This document shows, one piece after another, positions 34,996 through 44,111 of a DNA stretch of 64,000 nt (the first letter of the stretch is position 1; each line of letters starts with the position of its first letter). The DNA lies in the NCBI GenBank assembly GCA_902826605.1, contig CADEFM010000002.1, forward strand, positions 1-64,000, given 5' to 3'. The notes below the pieces were generated by a model, which was not told the origin of the DNA, made no database searches, and was given only the letters and a program-made list of their open reading frames with translations. Source of the stretch: an uncultured Acidobacteriota bacterium (GTDB lineage Bacteria > Acidobacteriota > Terriglobia > Bryobacterales > Bryobacteraceae). The position numbers and the translations under genes were made by a program.

Positions 34996-37833
34996 ATGTA
35001 TATGACAGCAAATGCAAATCGCAGGATCGAAGTGCGATACCTCGTAGGTTTCGCGTCCATCGGATTGACGCTGGCATCAGGCATGTTGTTTTTGGAGCCG
35101 GAGTTAGTCGCGCAGAAGGAAGTTTCAGAGAAGGATATCCTTCCGGTCATTCAGCGTTGCTATCAATGCCACGGCGCGCAACTTCAGATGTCCAAGTTGG
35201 ATCTCAGCAGCCGAGAGGGCATGTTAAAGGGCGGGGAAAAGGGCCCAGTTCTGGTGCCCGGCAATGCGGAAGCCAGTCCGCTTTACCTCCGCGTCGCCGG
35301 ATTGCAGCAGCCTGCCATGCCAATGGCCCCCGTTCCCGCGCTCAGCCCAGCGGAAGTGGCGATGTTAAGAGATTGGATTAACCAGGGCGCCAAGTGGGAC
35401 TCCAGCCCCACTGCCCCGCATCCGGTGGTTCCGGCACCCACATCGGGACTATCAGGCACCTCTTATCAAGAGCGCCAGATTACCGATGCGGATCGTCAAT
35501 GGTGGGCGTTCCAAAAACCGGTACGTCGTTCCGTGCCCGCGGTCGCCGATGCGCGGTGGAGCCGCAATCCGATTGACGGCTTTGTGCGCAGCATGCTCGA
35601 TAAGAAAGGCCTGGAACCGGCTCCTGAAGCGGACCGCAGAACTTTGATCCGGCGGGCATACTTGGATTTGGTTGGTCTGCTTCCGCCGGTGGCCGAAGTT
35701 GACGCCTTCGTCAAAGATCCCGCGCCCGACGCTTACGAGAAATTGGTGGACCGTCTGCTGGCTTCTCCGCATTACGGTGAGCGCTGGGGACGGCATTGGC
35801 TCGACGTCGTGCGCTACGCCGACAGCTCCGGTTTTGAGTTCGACATCAATATCGATAATGCGTGGCGCTATCGCGACTACGTGATCCGGGCGTTCAATCA
35901 GGACAAGCCGTATGACCGTTTCGTGGTGGAACAGTTAGCCGGCGATGAGGTGGACAATCCGGACAGCGACAGCCTGATTGCCACCACCTACTACCGCGTG
36001 GGACCCCGCGTTCGCTTCCGCGAGAAGAACTACCCATCCTACCGCTATGACTACATGGACGACATGATCCGCACCACATTCCAGGGTTTCATGGGTCTCT
36101 CCGTGAATTGCGCGCGTTGCCACGATCATAAGTTCGATCCGATCTCGCGCCTGGATTATTACAAGTCCATGGCGGCCTTCTGGGGCTACGTCGAGTACGA
36201 TCACCCGCTGGCTCCCAAGGAGCAGGTCGAGGAGTACCAAAAGGCCATGAAGGCTGCAGAAAAGGAAATGACGCCGTTGCGCCAGGAAATCGCGCGCATC
36301 GAAAAGCCGTATCGCGACAAACAGCGGGCTCAACAGGTGGAAGACGCCTTAAAGAAGTACCCGGCGGACATTCAGGCGGCCATCCGTACGCCGGAAGCGC
36401 AGCGCACCCTGGGCCAGAAGCTATTAGTGGCGCAAGTGCTAACACAAGGCGCCGACGTGGATCCCGATAACCTGGTGGTGGACCCGAACGCCAGCGCCAA
36501 GGAAAGGAAGCGCGCGAAGATCGACCAGGTTTTCGGTGTCACCAATTACGGCCAGAGAGGCGGCTTGAAGTTGAGCGAAGCCGACGAAGCCAAACGCGCC
36601 GCGCTGCTGGCGAAGATCAACGTGATCGAAGACCGCCTGCCTGATCCTCTCCCCGTGGCGGACGGCGTGCGCGATGGTGATTACCGCCTGTCGCCGGACG
36701 GCTTGGGCGATTCCAACATTCCGGGAACGGGCCGCCCGACCTACGACATCAAGTGTTGCTTCATCCCTCCACCCGGCCAGAAGTTTGAAGTCCCGCCGCT
36801 GTTCTTCGCGGCCAACGGGGAAGATATCAAGTCCGACGAAAAGACGTTTCAGGTCCAGCCCGGATTTTTGTCGATCGTGAACGTGAACGCGCCGGCCACC
36901 CATCCGCCGAACCGGCCCAATTATGCCACCAGCGGCCGGCGCCGGGCACTGGCGGAGGCGATTGCTTCCAAAGATAATCCTCTTTCTGCACGGGTAATGA
37001 TCAACCGTGTATGGGCCTGGCACTTTGGCCAGGGCATTGTCTCCACGCCTGGAAATTTCGGAAAGATGGGAACATTGCCCACGCATCCGGAACTGCTGGA
37101 CTGGCTGGCGACGGAATTCGTCGATCAGGGTTGGAGCGTCAAGAAAATGCACCGCCTGATCATGACGTCGGCTACGTACAAGATGGCCTCCGGTTTTTCA
37201 CGCGAAGCCGATCTGGCGTCCGACCCCACGAACAGGTATCTGTGGCGGTTTCCCACACGCCGTATGGAAGCGGAAATCATCCGCGATGCGACCCTCGATG
37301 CCAGCGGAAAGCTCAACCTGCAGGCCGGCGGCGAGCCTTTCTTCCCGGCCATCCCGATTTCTGTGCGGGCCGACCAGCCTCGCGGCACGTGGGAATTGAC
37401 AAAGGAAGAACCGTCTACATGGAGGCGCGGCGTTTACGCTTACGTCAAGCGCGGTTTGAAGTATCCCATGTTTGAAGTTTTCGACGAGCCTGATCTCAAC
37501 GTCACGAGCGAAAAGCGTGCGACCAGTACGGTTCCCACACAAGCGCTGACGCTGCTCAACAACGAGTTCATGCTGATCCAAGCCGGGCACTTTGCCGATC
37601 GCGTCCTGAAGGAAGCGGGTGCGGACGCGGAGAAGGAAATTCGCACGATGTACCGTATCGCGCTCAGCCGCGAGCCGACGCCGTCGGAAATTAGAAACAA
37701 CCTGTCCTTCCTTGAAAAGCAACGCGCGTGGGCAGGCAGCAAGGGCGGCACGCCGGAAAGCGCAGTTCGCTCGGCTTTAGCGGATCTGGCACATGTGACC
37801 TTGAACTTAAACGAGTTTGTGTATATCGAATAG
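34996..37833 (+). CDS. PSCyt1 cytochrome + DUF1549/DUF1553 exported protein
   Basis: 945 residues. An N-terminal hydrophobic signal (about 15-37) is followed by a PSCyt1 c-type heme domain with CYQCHG, then DUF1549 (RNPIDGFVRSMLDKKGLEP and LDLVGLLPP) and the PSD1/DUF1553 domain (ARVMINRVWAWHFGQGI...HPELLDWLATEF). This architecture is very common in planctomycetes and Acidobacteria, but the reaction is not established. It is followed 10 bp later by the DUF1501 gene, its usual companion, so they probably form one system for handling a sulfated or other polymer outside the cytosol (inference). Confidence 0.93.
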   Translation: MYMTANANRRIEVRYLVGFASIGLTLASGMLFLEPELVAQKEVSEKDILPVIQRCYQCHGAQLQMSKLDLSSREGMLKGGEKGPVLVPGNAEASPLYLRVAGLQQPAMPMAPVPALSPAEVAMLRDWINQGAKWDSSPTAPHPVVPAPTSGLSGTSYQERQITDADRQWWAFQKPVRRSVPAVADARWSRNPIDGFVRSMLDKKGLEPAPEADRRTLIRRAYLDLVGLLPPVAEVDAFVKDPAPDAYEKLVDRLLASPHYGERWGRHWLDVVRYADSSGFEFDINIDNAWRYRDYVIRAFNQDKPYDRFVVEQLAGDEVDNPDSDSLIATTYYRVGPRVRFREKNYPSYRYDYMDDMIRTTFQGFMGLSVNCARCHDHKFDPISRLDYYKSMAAFWGYVEYDHPLAPKEQVEEYQKAMKAAEKEMTPLRQEIARIEKPYRDKQRAQQVEDALKKYPADIQAAIRTPEAQRTLGQKLLVAQVLTQGADVDPDNLVVDPNASAKERKRAKIDQVFGVTNYGQRGGLKLSEADEAKRAALLAKINVIEDRLPDPLPVADGVRDGDYRLSPDGLGDSNIPGTGRPTYDIKCCFIPPPGQKFEVPPLFFAANGEDIKSDEKTFQVQPGFLSIVNVNAPATHPPNRPNYATSGRRRALAEAIASKDNPLSARVMINRVWAWHFGQGIVSTPGNFGKMGTLPTHPELLDWLATEFVDQGWSVKKMHRLIMTSATYKMASGFSREADLASDPTNRYLWRFPTRRMEAEIIRDATLDASGKLNLQAGGEPFFPAIPISVRADQPRGTWELTKEEPSTWRRGVYAYVKRGLKYPMFEVFDEPDLNVTSEKRATSTVPTQALTLLNNEFMLIQAGHFADRVLKEAGADAEKEIRTMYRIALSREPTPSEIRNNLSFLEKQRAWAGSKGGTPESAVRSALADLAHVTLNLNEFVYIE

Positions 37834-37843
37834 GGTTTCTACA

Positions 37844-39316
37844 ATGAGCAACCACGAACACAATCGCAAAGAGAATTACATTTCGCGCCGCAAGTTCTGG
37901 ATGGAAGCGGGCACTGGCATCGGCGGTCTGGCCTTGCTGGACCTTCTGGCCAAAGATAATCTTCTGGCGGCGACCAACGCGAGCTGCGTCGGCTCGGCTG
38001 GCGTTACCGGAACCCCACTGATGCCGAAGGCGCCCCACTTTAAGCCGCGCGCGAAATCGATGATTTCGTTGTTCATGAGCGGCGGTGTCAGCCACATTGA
38101 CACGTTCCAGTACAAGCCCGCGCTCGAAAAATATGATCGTATGCCAATGGAAGGCAAAGGTGAAATCAAAGTGCGCCAGGGTTATCCCGGCCCGCTGATG
38201 AAGAGCCCCTTCGCGTTCAAGCAGCACGGGCAATCGGGCGCCTGGGTCTCCGAGATCTTCCCGAACATCGCGACCATGGTGGACGATCTGGCCTTCATTC
38301 ACTCCTGCCAGGGATTGTCTAACGATCACGTGATTTCTCATTATGAGTGGAACACGGGATCGATTCAGATGGGTTTCCCCAGCGTGGGCGCGTGGATCAC
38401 TTATGGTCTGGGGAGTGAGAACCAGAACCTCCCCGGATTTGTCGTCGTCCTGGATCAGAAGGGTGGCCCCTACGCCGGGCCTCCAAACTGGCAGGCGGGT
38501 TTCCTGCCGGCGGCTTACCAGGGCACGGTATTCCGTTCCAAGGGCGATCCGATTCTCGATCTTTCCGCACCAGGCCAATACATGACGCCGGAGCAGCAGC
38601 GCGCCCGGCTGGATCAAATGAACTTGCTCAACGAGAGCTTTGACGAGAAGTATCCCGGCATGTCGGAGCTTTCCGCGCGTATCGCGTCCTATGAACTGGC
38701 GTACCGCATGCAGTCCTGCGCGCCGGAAGCCGTGGATATCTCGAGCGAGAGTGACGAGACCAAGCAGCTGTACGGCATCAATGACCCAGTGACCGCGCCC
38801 TATGGCCGCCAGTGCCTGCTGGCCCGCCGCCTGGTAGAGCGCGGCGTGCGCTTCGTGCAATTAATGAGCGGAGCCTACGTCAGTATTGAAGACACCTGGG
38901 ACGCGCACGCCAACATCGTGGCTAACCACACGCTGCACGCCAAAGAAGTGGACAAACCCATCAAGGGCTTGATTACCGACCTGAAGCGCCGAGGTCTGCT
39001 CGATGAGACGCTGGTGCTGTGGCATAGCGAGTTCGGACGCATGCCGATTTCCCAGCGCGGCGTTGGCCGCGACCACAATCCCGGCGCGATGACGGTTTTC
39101 ATGGCCGGGGCCGGCGTCAAAGGCGGCCAGAGCATTGGCACCAGCGACGATGTCGGCTACAAGGCCGAAGAACAGCGCATCACCAATCACGACCTCCACG
39201 CGACGCTGTTGCACTTGCTGGGCGTCGATCACAAACGGCTGACCTACTATTTCAACGGCCGCAATATGCGGTTGACGGACGTTTCCGGGGAGTTGATTCC
39301 GCAGATCGTGGCATAG
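37844..39316 (+). CDS. Tat-exported DUF1501 (sulfatase-like) protein
   Basis: 490 residues from ATG at 37844; the upstream in-frame codons are the end of the preceding gene. A twin-arginine signal SRRKFWMEAGTGIGGLALL shows folded export, hinting at a cofactor or metal. Metal-site motifs of the alkaline-phosphatase/sulfatase superfamily appear: MSGGVSHIDTFQYKP, LWHSEFGRMP and DHNPGAMTVFMAGAG. Substrate unknown. Always considered with the DUF1549/DUF1553 protein, whose gene ends 10 bp upstream. A hairpin follows the stop. Confidence 0.93.
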   Translation: MSNHEHNRKENYISRRKFWMEAGTGIGGLALLDLLAKDNLLAATNASCVGSAGVTGTPLMPKAPHFKPRAKSMISLFMSGGVSHIDTFQYKPALEKYDRMPMEGKGEIKVRQGYPGPLMKSPFAFKQHGQSGAWVSEIFPNIATMVDDLAFIHSCQGLSNDHVISHYEWNTGSIQMGFPSVGAWITYGLGSENQNLPGFVVVLDQKGGPYAGPPNWQAGFLPAAYQGTVFRSKGDPILDLSAPGQYMTPEQQRARLDQMNLLNESFDEKYPGMSELSARIASYELAYRMQSCAPEAVDISSESDETKQLYGINDPVTAPYGRQCLLARRLVERGVRFVQLMSGAYVSIEDTWDAHANIVANHTLHAKEVDKPIKGLITDLKRRGLLDETLVLWHSEFGRMPISQRGVGRDHNPGAMTVFMAGAGVKGGQSIGTSDDVGYKAEEQRITNHDLHATLLHLLGVDHKRLTYYFNGRNMRLTDVSGELIPQIVA

Positions 39317-39325
39317 GCGCGCAGG

Positions 39326-39342
39326 CAGGCGGGCGGCGCCTG
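39326..39342. terminator. Hairpin between convergent genes
   Basis: CAGGCG, five-base loop, CGCCTG, ten bases after the DUF1501 stop. No T-run; a weak terminator candidate. Confidence 0.4.
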
Positions 39343-39350
39343 TGCCGCTT

Positions 39351-39650
39351 CTACGCTACCGGAGGGGCCGCCGCCGCGCCATTCACCAGGTCTTTGAGTT
39401 CCTTGCTGGGTTTGAAGTAGGGAATGCGTTTGGCGGGCACGTCCACGCGGGCGCCGGTCTTGGGATTGCGCCCCACGCGGGGCTGGCGCTGGCGGGTACG
39501 GAAACTGCCGAACCCACGGATCTCAATCTTGTCGCCGCCCCGCAGGGAGCGCACTACGCTGTCGAAGATAGCCTCGACGATCACCTCGGAGTCCTTCCTG
39601 GTCATTTCCACTACGCGCGAAACTTCTTCGATCAGTTCGGCCTTGGTCAT
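39351..39650 (-). CDS. HU/IHF-family DNA-binding protein
   Basis: 99 residues from the ATG at 39650, which has GGGGAAGA upstream; the longer reading overlaps rpsA and is rejected. Family motifs: MTKAELIEEVS, IEIRGFGSFRTRQRQPRVGRNPKTG and PAKRIPYFKPSKELKDL, with the beta-arm containing the RNPKTG loop that bends DNA. The Ala/Pro-rich tail is short. It starts one base after the rpsA stop, so the two are co-transcribed; rpsA-ihfB is a known arrangement in other bacteria, making an IHF-like role plausible. Confidence 0.93.
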   Translation of the reverse strand: MTKAELIEEVSRVVEMTRKDSEVIVEAIFDSVVRSLRGGDKIEIRGFGSFRTRQRQPRVGRNPKTGARVDVPAKRIPYFKPSKELKDLVNGAAAAPPVA

Positions 39651-39651
39651 G

Positions 39652-41391
39652 TTAACGGTCTTCCCCTTTTCCGCGAATCTGCATTGCTTCCTCAATTGTC
39701 ATGGTAGCCGCAGCGGCCTGCCTTTGGTAATCTTCCAGGCGGGTGCGCTCTTCGTCTTCCGCCACGGCGCGAAGGCTCAGGCCGATTTTCTTCTCGGTTT
39801 CGTTCATTTTGATGATCTTGAAATCGTATTCCTCGCCGATGGGCAGCATGGATTCACCCGCACCGGCCGAGGGCGCACTCATGGGTTGCGGCATCGGAGG
39901 AATTTCCGACTTGTGGCAGAGGCCTTCCACGCCCGGCGCGACTTCCACAAAAACGCCAAACGCGGCCGCCCGGCATACTCGCCCGCGCACCAGATCTCCG
40001 GTTTCATGCGAGCGGAAGAAGTTTTCCCAGGCATCTGGCTGCAACTGCTTGATTCCGAGCGACAAACGCCGCGCTGGCGCGTCGATATTCAGGATCACAG
40101 CCTGCATCACCTGTCCTTTTTTCAGCGCGTCCGAAGGATGCTTCACGTGCGTTGTCCAGGATAGATCGGAAACATGCACTAAGCCATCGACGCCATCTTC
40201 TATTTCGAGGAACGCACCGAAATCGGTCAGTTTCCGCACGCGGCCCTCCACTACGGAACCCACGCTGTAGCGCTCGCCGACGGTGGTCCACGGATCGGCT
40301 TCCAGTTGCTTGATGCCCAAGGAAACCCTGCGCTCTTTTGGCTTCACTTCCAATACGACGGCTTCTACCTGGTCGCCGGCCTTAACCACCTTGTTGGGGT
40401 GCTTCATGCGGCGGCTCCACGTCATTTCAGAGACGTGAATCAATCCTTCTACTCCAGGCTCGATCTGCACGAAAGCCCCGTAGTCGGTGACGCTCATCAC
40501 TTGGCCAATCACGCGTGTTTGCGGCGGATAGCGCTCCGCCAGATTCTCCCATGGGTCCGGGGTTAACTGCCGGATGCCCAGCGAGATCCGTTCTTTTTCG
40601 CGATCGAATTTCAGAATCTTGACCGTGATTTCATCGCCGGGGTGCACCACCTCGGAGGCATGCATGACGCGCCCGTGCGACATATCGCTGACGTGCAGCA
40701 GCCCGTCAATACCGCCGAGGTCCACAAACGCCCCATAGTCGGTCAAATTCTTCACGACCCCTGTAACGATCGCGCCTTCAGCCAAATGTTCCAGCGCATC
40801 ATGTTTGCGCGCCACCACCTCTTCTTCCATCGCCAACTTGCGGGAAACCACTGCATTGCCACGCCGACGGTTGAGCTTCAGCAGCTTGACCGGAATATCC
40901 TGCCCCACGAATTGATCCAGGTCGTGCACGGGGCGCACATCGGCTTGCGAACCGGGCATGAACGCCGGCACGCCCACGTCGACGATCAATCCGCCTTTGG
41001 TGCGCTCCATCACCCGCCCGGACACCAGCAAGCCATCACGCATGGCTTGCTCCAAAGTCTCCCAAATGCGCACGCGGCTGGCCTTGGAATAGGAAAGGAG
41101 AACGTACCCTTCGGGCTGCTGTCCGCGTCGGTCAATCATGACGTCGATGGCGTCGCCCGCCTTGACGGAAACGGTACCGTCCGGATTGCGGAACTGCTCA
41201 ATGGGTACTAGGCCCTCTAGCTTGTATCCGAAATCAACGATGACTTCTTGGGGCGTTACCTTAACAACGTGACCCTGCAATAACTCGCCTTCCGCAGGCG
41301 GGGCAAGGTGACCGTAATCCTCAATCAGATGTGCGTAGTCTTCGTCGGGGGGGAAGCCTACATCCACATCCGGTTCGTTGGTAGGGGCCAT
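39652..41391 (-). CDS. rpsA: 30S ribosomal protein S1
   Basis: 579 residues with six S1 RNA-binding domains: GHVVKVTPQEVIVDFG, GRVMERTKGGLIVDVG, GVVKNLTDYGAFVDLG, GQVMSVTDYGAFVQIE, GRVRKLTDFGAFLEIE and GRVCRAAAFGVFVEVA. It brings mRNA to the 30S subunit, especially messages with weak ribosome sites (and there are several in this window). The acidic N-terminal ~30 residues precede domain 1. A sigma70-type promoter lies 45-75 bp upstream; an HU/IHF gene follows after one base. Confidence 0.96.
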   Translation of the reverse strand: MAPTNEPDVDVGFPPDEDYAHLIEDYGHLAPPAEGELLQGHVVKVTPQEVIVDFGYKLEGLVPIEQFRNPDGTVSVKAGDAIDVMIDRRGQQPEGYVLLSYSKASRVRIWETLEQAMRDGLLVSGRVMERTKGGLIVDVGVPAFMPGSQADVRPVHDLDQFVGQDIPVKLLKLNRRRGNAVVSRKLAMEEEVVARKHDALEHLAEGAIVTGVVKNLTDYGAFVDLGGIDGLLHVSDMSHGRVMHASEVVHPGDEITVKILKFDREKERISLGIRQLTPDPWENLAERYPPQTRVIGQVMSVTDYGAFVQIEPGVEGLIHVSEMTWSRRMKHPNKVVKAGDQVEAVVLEVKPKERRVSLGIKQLEADPWTTVGERYSVGSVVEGRVRKLTDFGAFLEIEDGVDGLVHVSDLSWTTHVKHPSDALKKGQVMQAVILNIDAPARRLSLGIKQLQPDAWENFFRSHETGDLVRGRVCRAAAFGVFVEVAPGVEGLCHKSEIPPMPQPMSAPSAGAGESMLPIGEEYDFKIIKMNETEKKIGLSLRAVAEDEERTRLEDYQRQAAAATMTIEEAMQIRGKGEDR

Positions 41392-41436
41392 CGTATAAGA
41401 ACTCCGGCAAAACGGTACAACATCAAGTATTTCAGA

Positions 41437-41465
41437 AATATACAGGAGGTTTGGGTCGAAGTCAA
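41437..41465 (-). promoter_or_regulatory. Sigma70-type promoter of rpsA
   Basis: On the minus strand: TTGACT (-35, 41465-41460), a 17-bp spacer and TATATT (-10, 41442-41437), predicting a 5' leader of about 38 bases before the rpsA start at 41391. Confidence 0.65.
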
Positions 41466-41541
41466 CCGAACATTAGAGGTAGGATCTATGAGTATAATCC
41501 GCTACATTCATAGTAGCTTTCATACTGCTGATAACACTGTA

Positions 41542-44076
41542 TCAAGGGGCAGCTTTAAATAGATCGTCTGCTGCCGACTCCACGAACCAGCGTAGCCGCT
41601 GCGGAAGAGTGTTTTCACGCGCAAGGTATGCCCTCACGGTACTGGCCACTTCTGAGGACCGATGATTGGCGAGTGTAGTGTCTATCCAGCGCTTCGGGAA
41701 AAAGATATCGCCGGTCGCCTGAATCTCCCGGAGAAGCGTGAGACTGGGAGCTACAAAGCGACGCGCGTGATCTTCTCGCAATGGATGGTGGAGGTACCGC
41801 AGCGATTCGAGGACCCAAGGTTCGTGGGTTCTGTTTTCCACTTTTTTGAGCCGCTCAAAAGCACGCTCGCGCTGCTCGGGATCAGCCGAAACGGCGGGCA
41901 TAACGAAGGCCAAGCGCTCCTTACGATCCGCATTCTGTGTGCGCTCCAGTTGGGCAGCGAGCTGCGACGGCCAACCAGGAGCCTGCTTCACGGAAAGGTC
42001 CAGCGCTATTGCTATCTCGTCGGTTTCAGCGAAGGGAAGTCCCGCGATATTTTCCTCGCGCCGCCACAAGCGTTCGATCCACGCCAGACTCTGGGGTGTG
42101 AGCGCAATGGATCGGAAAGCGGTAAACCAGGCGGACTTGGCGCTAGTGGTGGAGGCGCGCTCGATTCCAGCCCGCAGCAGCGCCTCGAATTCGCCGGTGC
42201 GCGCGCGACGTTCAGCGGGAGGCAGATAGAACCAATAAAGGCGCGTCAGGTATCCGAGCGCGAGTTGAGCGTTCTGCTCGTCTGTTTCCATGGGCAGCGA
42301 GCGCGTAACCAGTTCTGCCATTTCCGGCGGCGCAATACGGCCATCGACCATGTTTTCCCACAAATTCACCCACGCCGCTCCGCGCGTCAGCGGGTCTCTG
42401 ATCTCTCCCAGGTGCCCGAGTAAATAGCGCCGGCTGACATCGTCCAACACAAACAACCCGTAACCGATGCCGCCGCCATTGCCGAGCACGTAGAGCGGCA
42501 GTGCGTCTTTGGGCGCTTTCGTAACCGTATTGCGTGCACGGGCGAACACTGTGACATCCACCGTCTTATCCGGATAGGCGAGTGTGATCCGCAGATTTTG
42601 CGGCCACACGCGCGAGCGCCCCAAGGGATCCGTCTGGGTAATCGCTATAGACCCTTGGCGCTGAGAGAGCGATACCACAGGTCTGCCGCGCTCCTCCACC
42701 CAGGTTCTGCTCCATTTATCGAGATCTTCCGGCGTTCGTTTATCCAGGATGCTCACCAAATCGGGCCACGTGGCGTTACCGAAAGCGAAGGTTTGCAGGT
42801 ACTCGCGCAGCCCGTCGCGAAGATTCGCTTCCCCGACGATAGCTTCGAGTTGGCGCATGACGATGGGCGCTTTGTCATAGATGATGTTGCCGTAGAGCGT
42901 GCCGGCCTCGTTCAAATTCGCAAGCGGCTGGCGAATGGGATTTGCTCCAGCCGTGCGATCGACGTCATAAGCAGACGGATAGTGATCCAGCAAGAAGCGC
43001 AGATCGTGGTTCACGCCGGGGAATGACGGGTTGACCATCTTAGCGGCCATGAAGTTCGCAAATACTTCCTTAGTCCAGACGTCGTCGAACCACCGCATGG
43101 TCACCAGATCGCCAAACCACATATGCGCCACTTCATGTGAAATGGTGGAGGCGCGCTGTAGCGCCTGGTTCTGTGTCGCGGACGCCTCCAACATCATGGC
43201 AGGAGCGCTGTAGAAGATAGCTGCCGCGTGCTCCATGCCGCCGAATTGAAATGCCGGAAGCAGAACGAAATCGAGCTTTCCCCACGGGTAGGGAATACCG
43301 GTATAGTCCTCGAGCCACGTGAGCGCCTTGGCGTGCAGGTCGAAAATGGCATCCCTATTGCGAGCGATTTTTGCATCGTCCGTCTCACGGTGGAACATGC
43401 GCATCGCTCGCCCGTTACGTTGCACCGTTTCCACGCGAAACTTTCCAGCGGCGAAGGCGAACAGATACGTTGGAAGTGGTTGTGTTTCGGAGAACCCTAG
43501 AGTGCCAGTCCCCCCACCTTCGCCCGCGCCGTTTGCCACTGCGACCCAATCGTGCGGCATCGTAAGTGTGAGCTGATAGCGTGCTTTGATATCCGGCTGA
43601 TCGAAGCAGGGAAACGTCACGTGCGCGCGCGCAGGAACGAAGAGGGTGTAGAGATATTCGTCATTCCGGTTCAATGCCTCGTCACCCGCGACAAATTCGA
43701 TTGCCACGCTATTCTCCCCTGCGTGAACGGCGGAAGGCGGAATCACGATATGACCATCCGCGAAGGCGTACTTCACGGGCCCGCCGTTGGCGCGCAGATC
43801 CAAAAGCTTTTCTTGGGGCTGCGCAAAATCCAGGACGACCTCGCGCGGCTCTCGCAGCCTGAACCGGATCACAGCAGAGCCACGCACAGGGTCTGACTTC
43901 CGGGGAGGAATGGTGAAGTGCAGTTCGAATCGCGGCGCGGAAATCGCCGCTGCCCGCTCACGGGCAAGTGCTTCGGAAATGCCTGGCCCTGGCGCGGCCG
44001 CTCCCGCAATGCCCGGTATGAATCCAGCCATCAGCCAATACGCCGTTTCCCTGAGCATGTGGATTGCACAAACCAA
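41542..44076 (-). CDS. Exported M1-family aminopeptidase
   Basis: 844 residues with a signal-like N-terminus (about 5-27). The gluzincin site HEVAH (H314, E315, H318) is followed by WFGD and Glu337 at the expected spacing. The exopeptidase motif, usually GAMEN or GGMEN, reads GGMEH. The C-terminal helical domain extends from about 500. It removes N-terminal residues from peptides, probably in the periplasm. It lies 35 bp downstream of the low-complexity membrane protein gene and may be co-transcribed with it. Confidence 0.92.
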   Translation of the reverse strand: MVCAIHMLRETAYWLMAGFIPGIAGAAAPGPGISEALARERAAAISAPRFELHFTIPPRKSDPVRGSAVIRFRLREPREVVLDFAQPQEKLLDLRANGGPVKYAFADGHIVIPPSAVHAGENSVAIEFVAGDEALNRNDEYLYTLFVPARAHVTFPCFDQPDIKARYQLTLTMPHDWVAVANGAGEGGGTGTLGFSETQPLPTYLFAFAAGKFRVETVQRNGRAMRMFHRETDDAKIARNRDAIFDLHAKALTWLEDYTGIPYPWGKLDFVLLPAFQFGGMEHAAAIFYSAPAMMLEASATQNQALQRASTISHEVAHMWFGDLVTMRWFDDVWTKEVFANFMAAKMVNPSFPGVNHDLRFLLDHYPSAYDVDRTAGANPIRQPLANLNEAGTLYGNIIYDKAPIVMRQLEAIVGEANLRDGLREYLQTFAFGNATWPDLVSILDKRTPEDLDKWSRTWVEERGRPVVSLSQRQGSIAITQTDPLGRSRVWPQNLRITLAYPDKTVDVTVFARARNTVTKAPKDALPLYVLGNGGGIGYGLFVLDDVSRRYLLGHLGEIRDPLTRGAAWVNLWENMVDGRIAPPEMAELVTRSLPMETDEQNAQLALGYLTRLYWFYLPPAERRARTGEFEALLRAGIERASTTSAKSAWFTAFRSIALTPQSLAWIERLWRREENIAGLPFAETDEIAIALDLSVKQAPGWPSQLAAQLERTQNADRKERLAFVMPAVSADPEQRERAFERLKKVENRTHEPWVLESLRYLHHPLREDHARRFVAPSLTLLREIQATGDIFFPKRWIDTTLANHRSSEVASTVRAYLARENTLPQRLRWFVESAADDLFKAAP

Positions 44077-44111
44077 ACCGCGAACGGAGGGACGATCAGT
44101 GCGTGTTCCTC

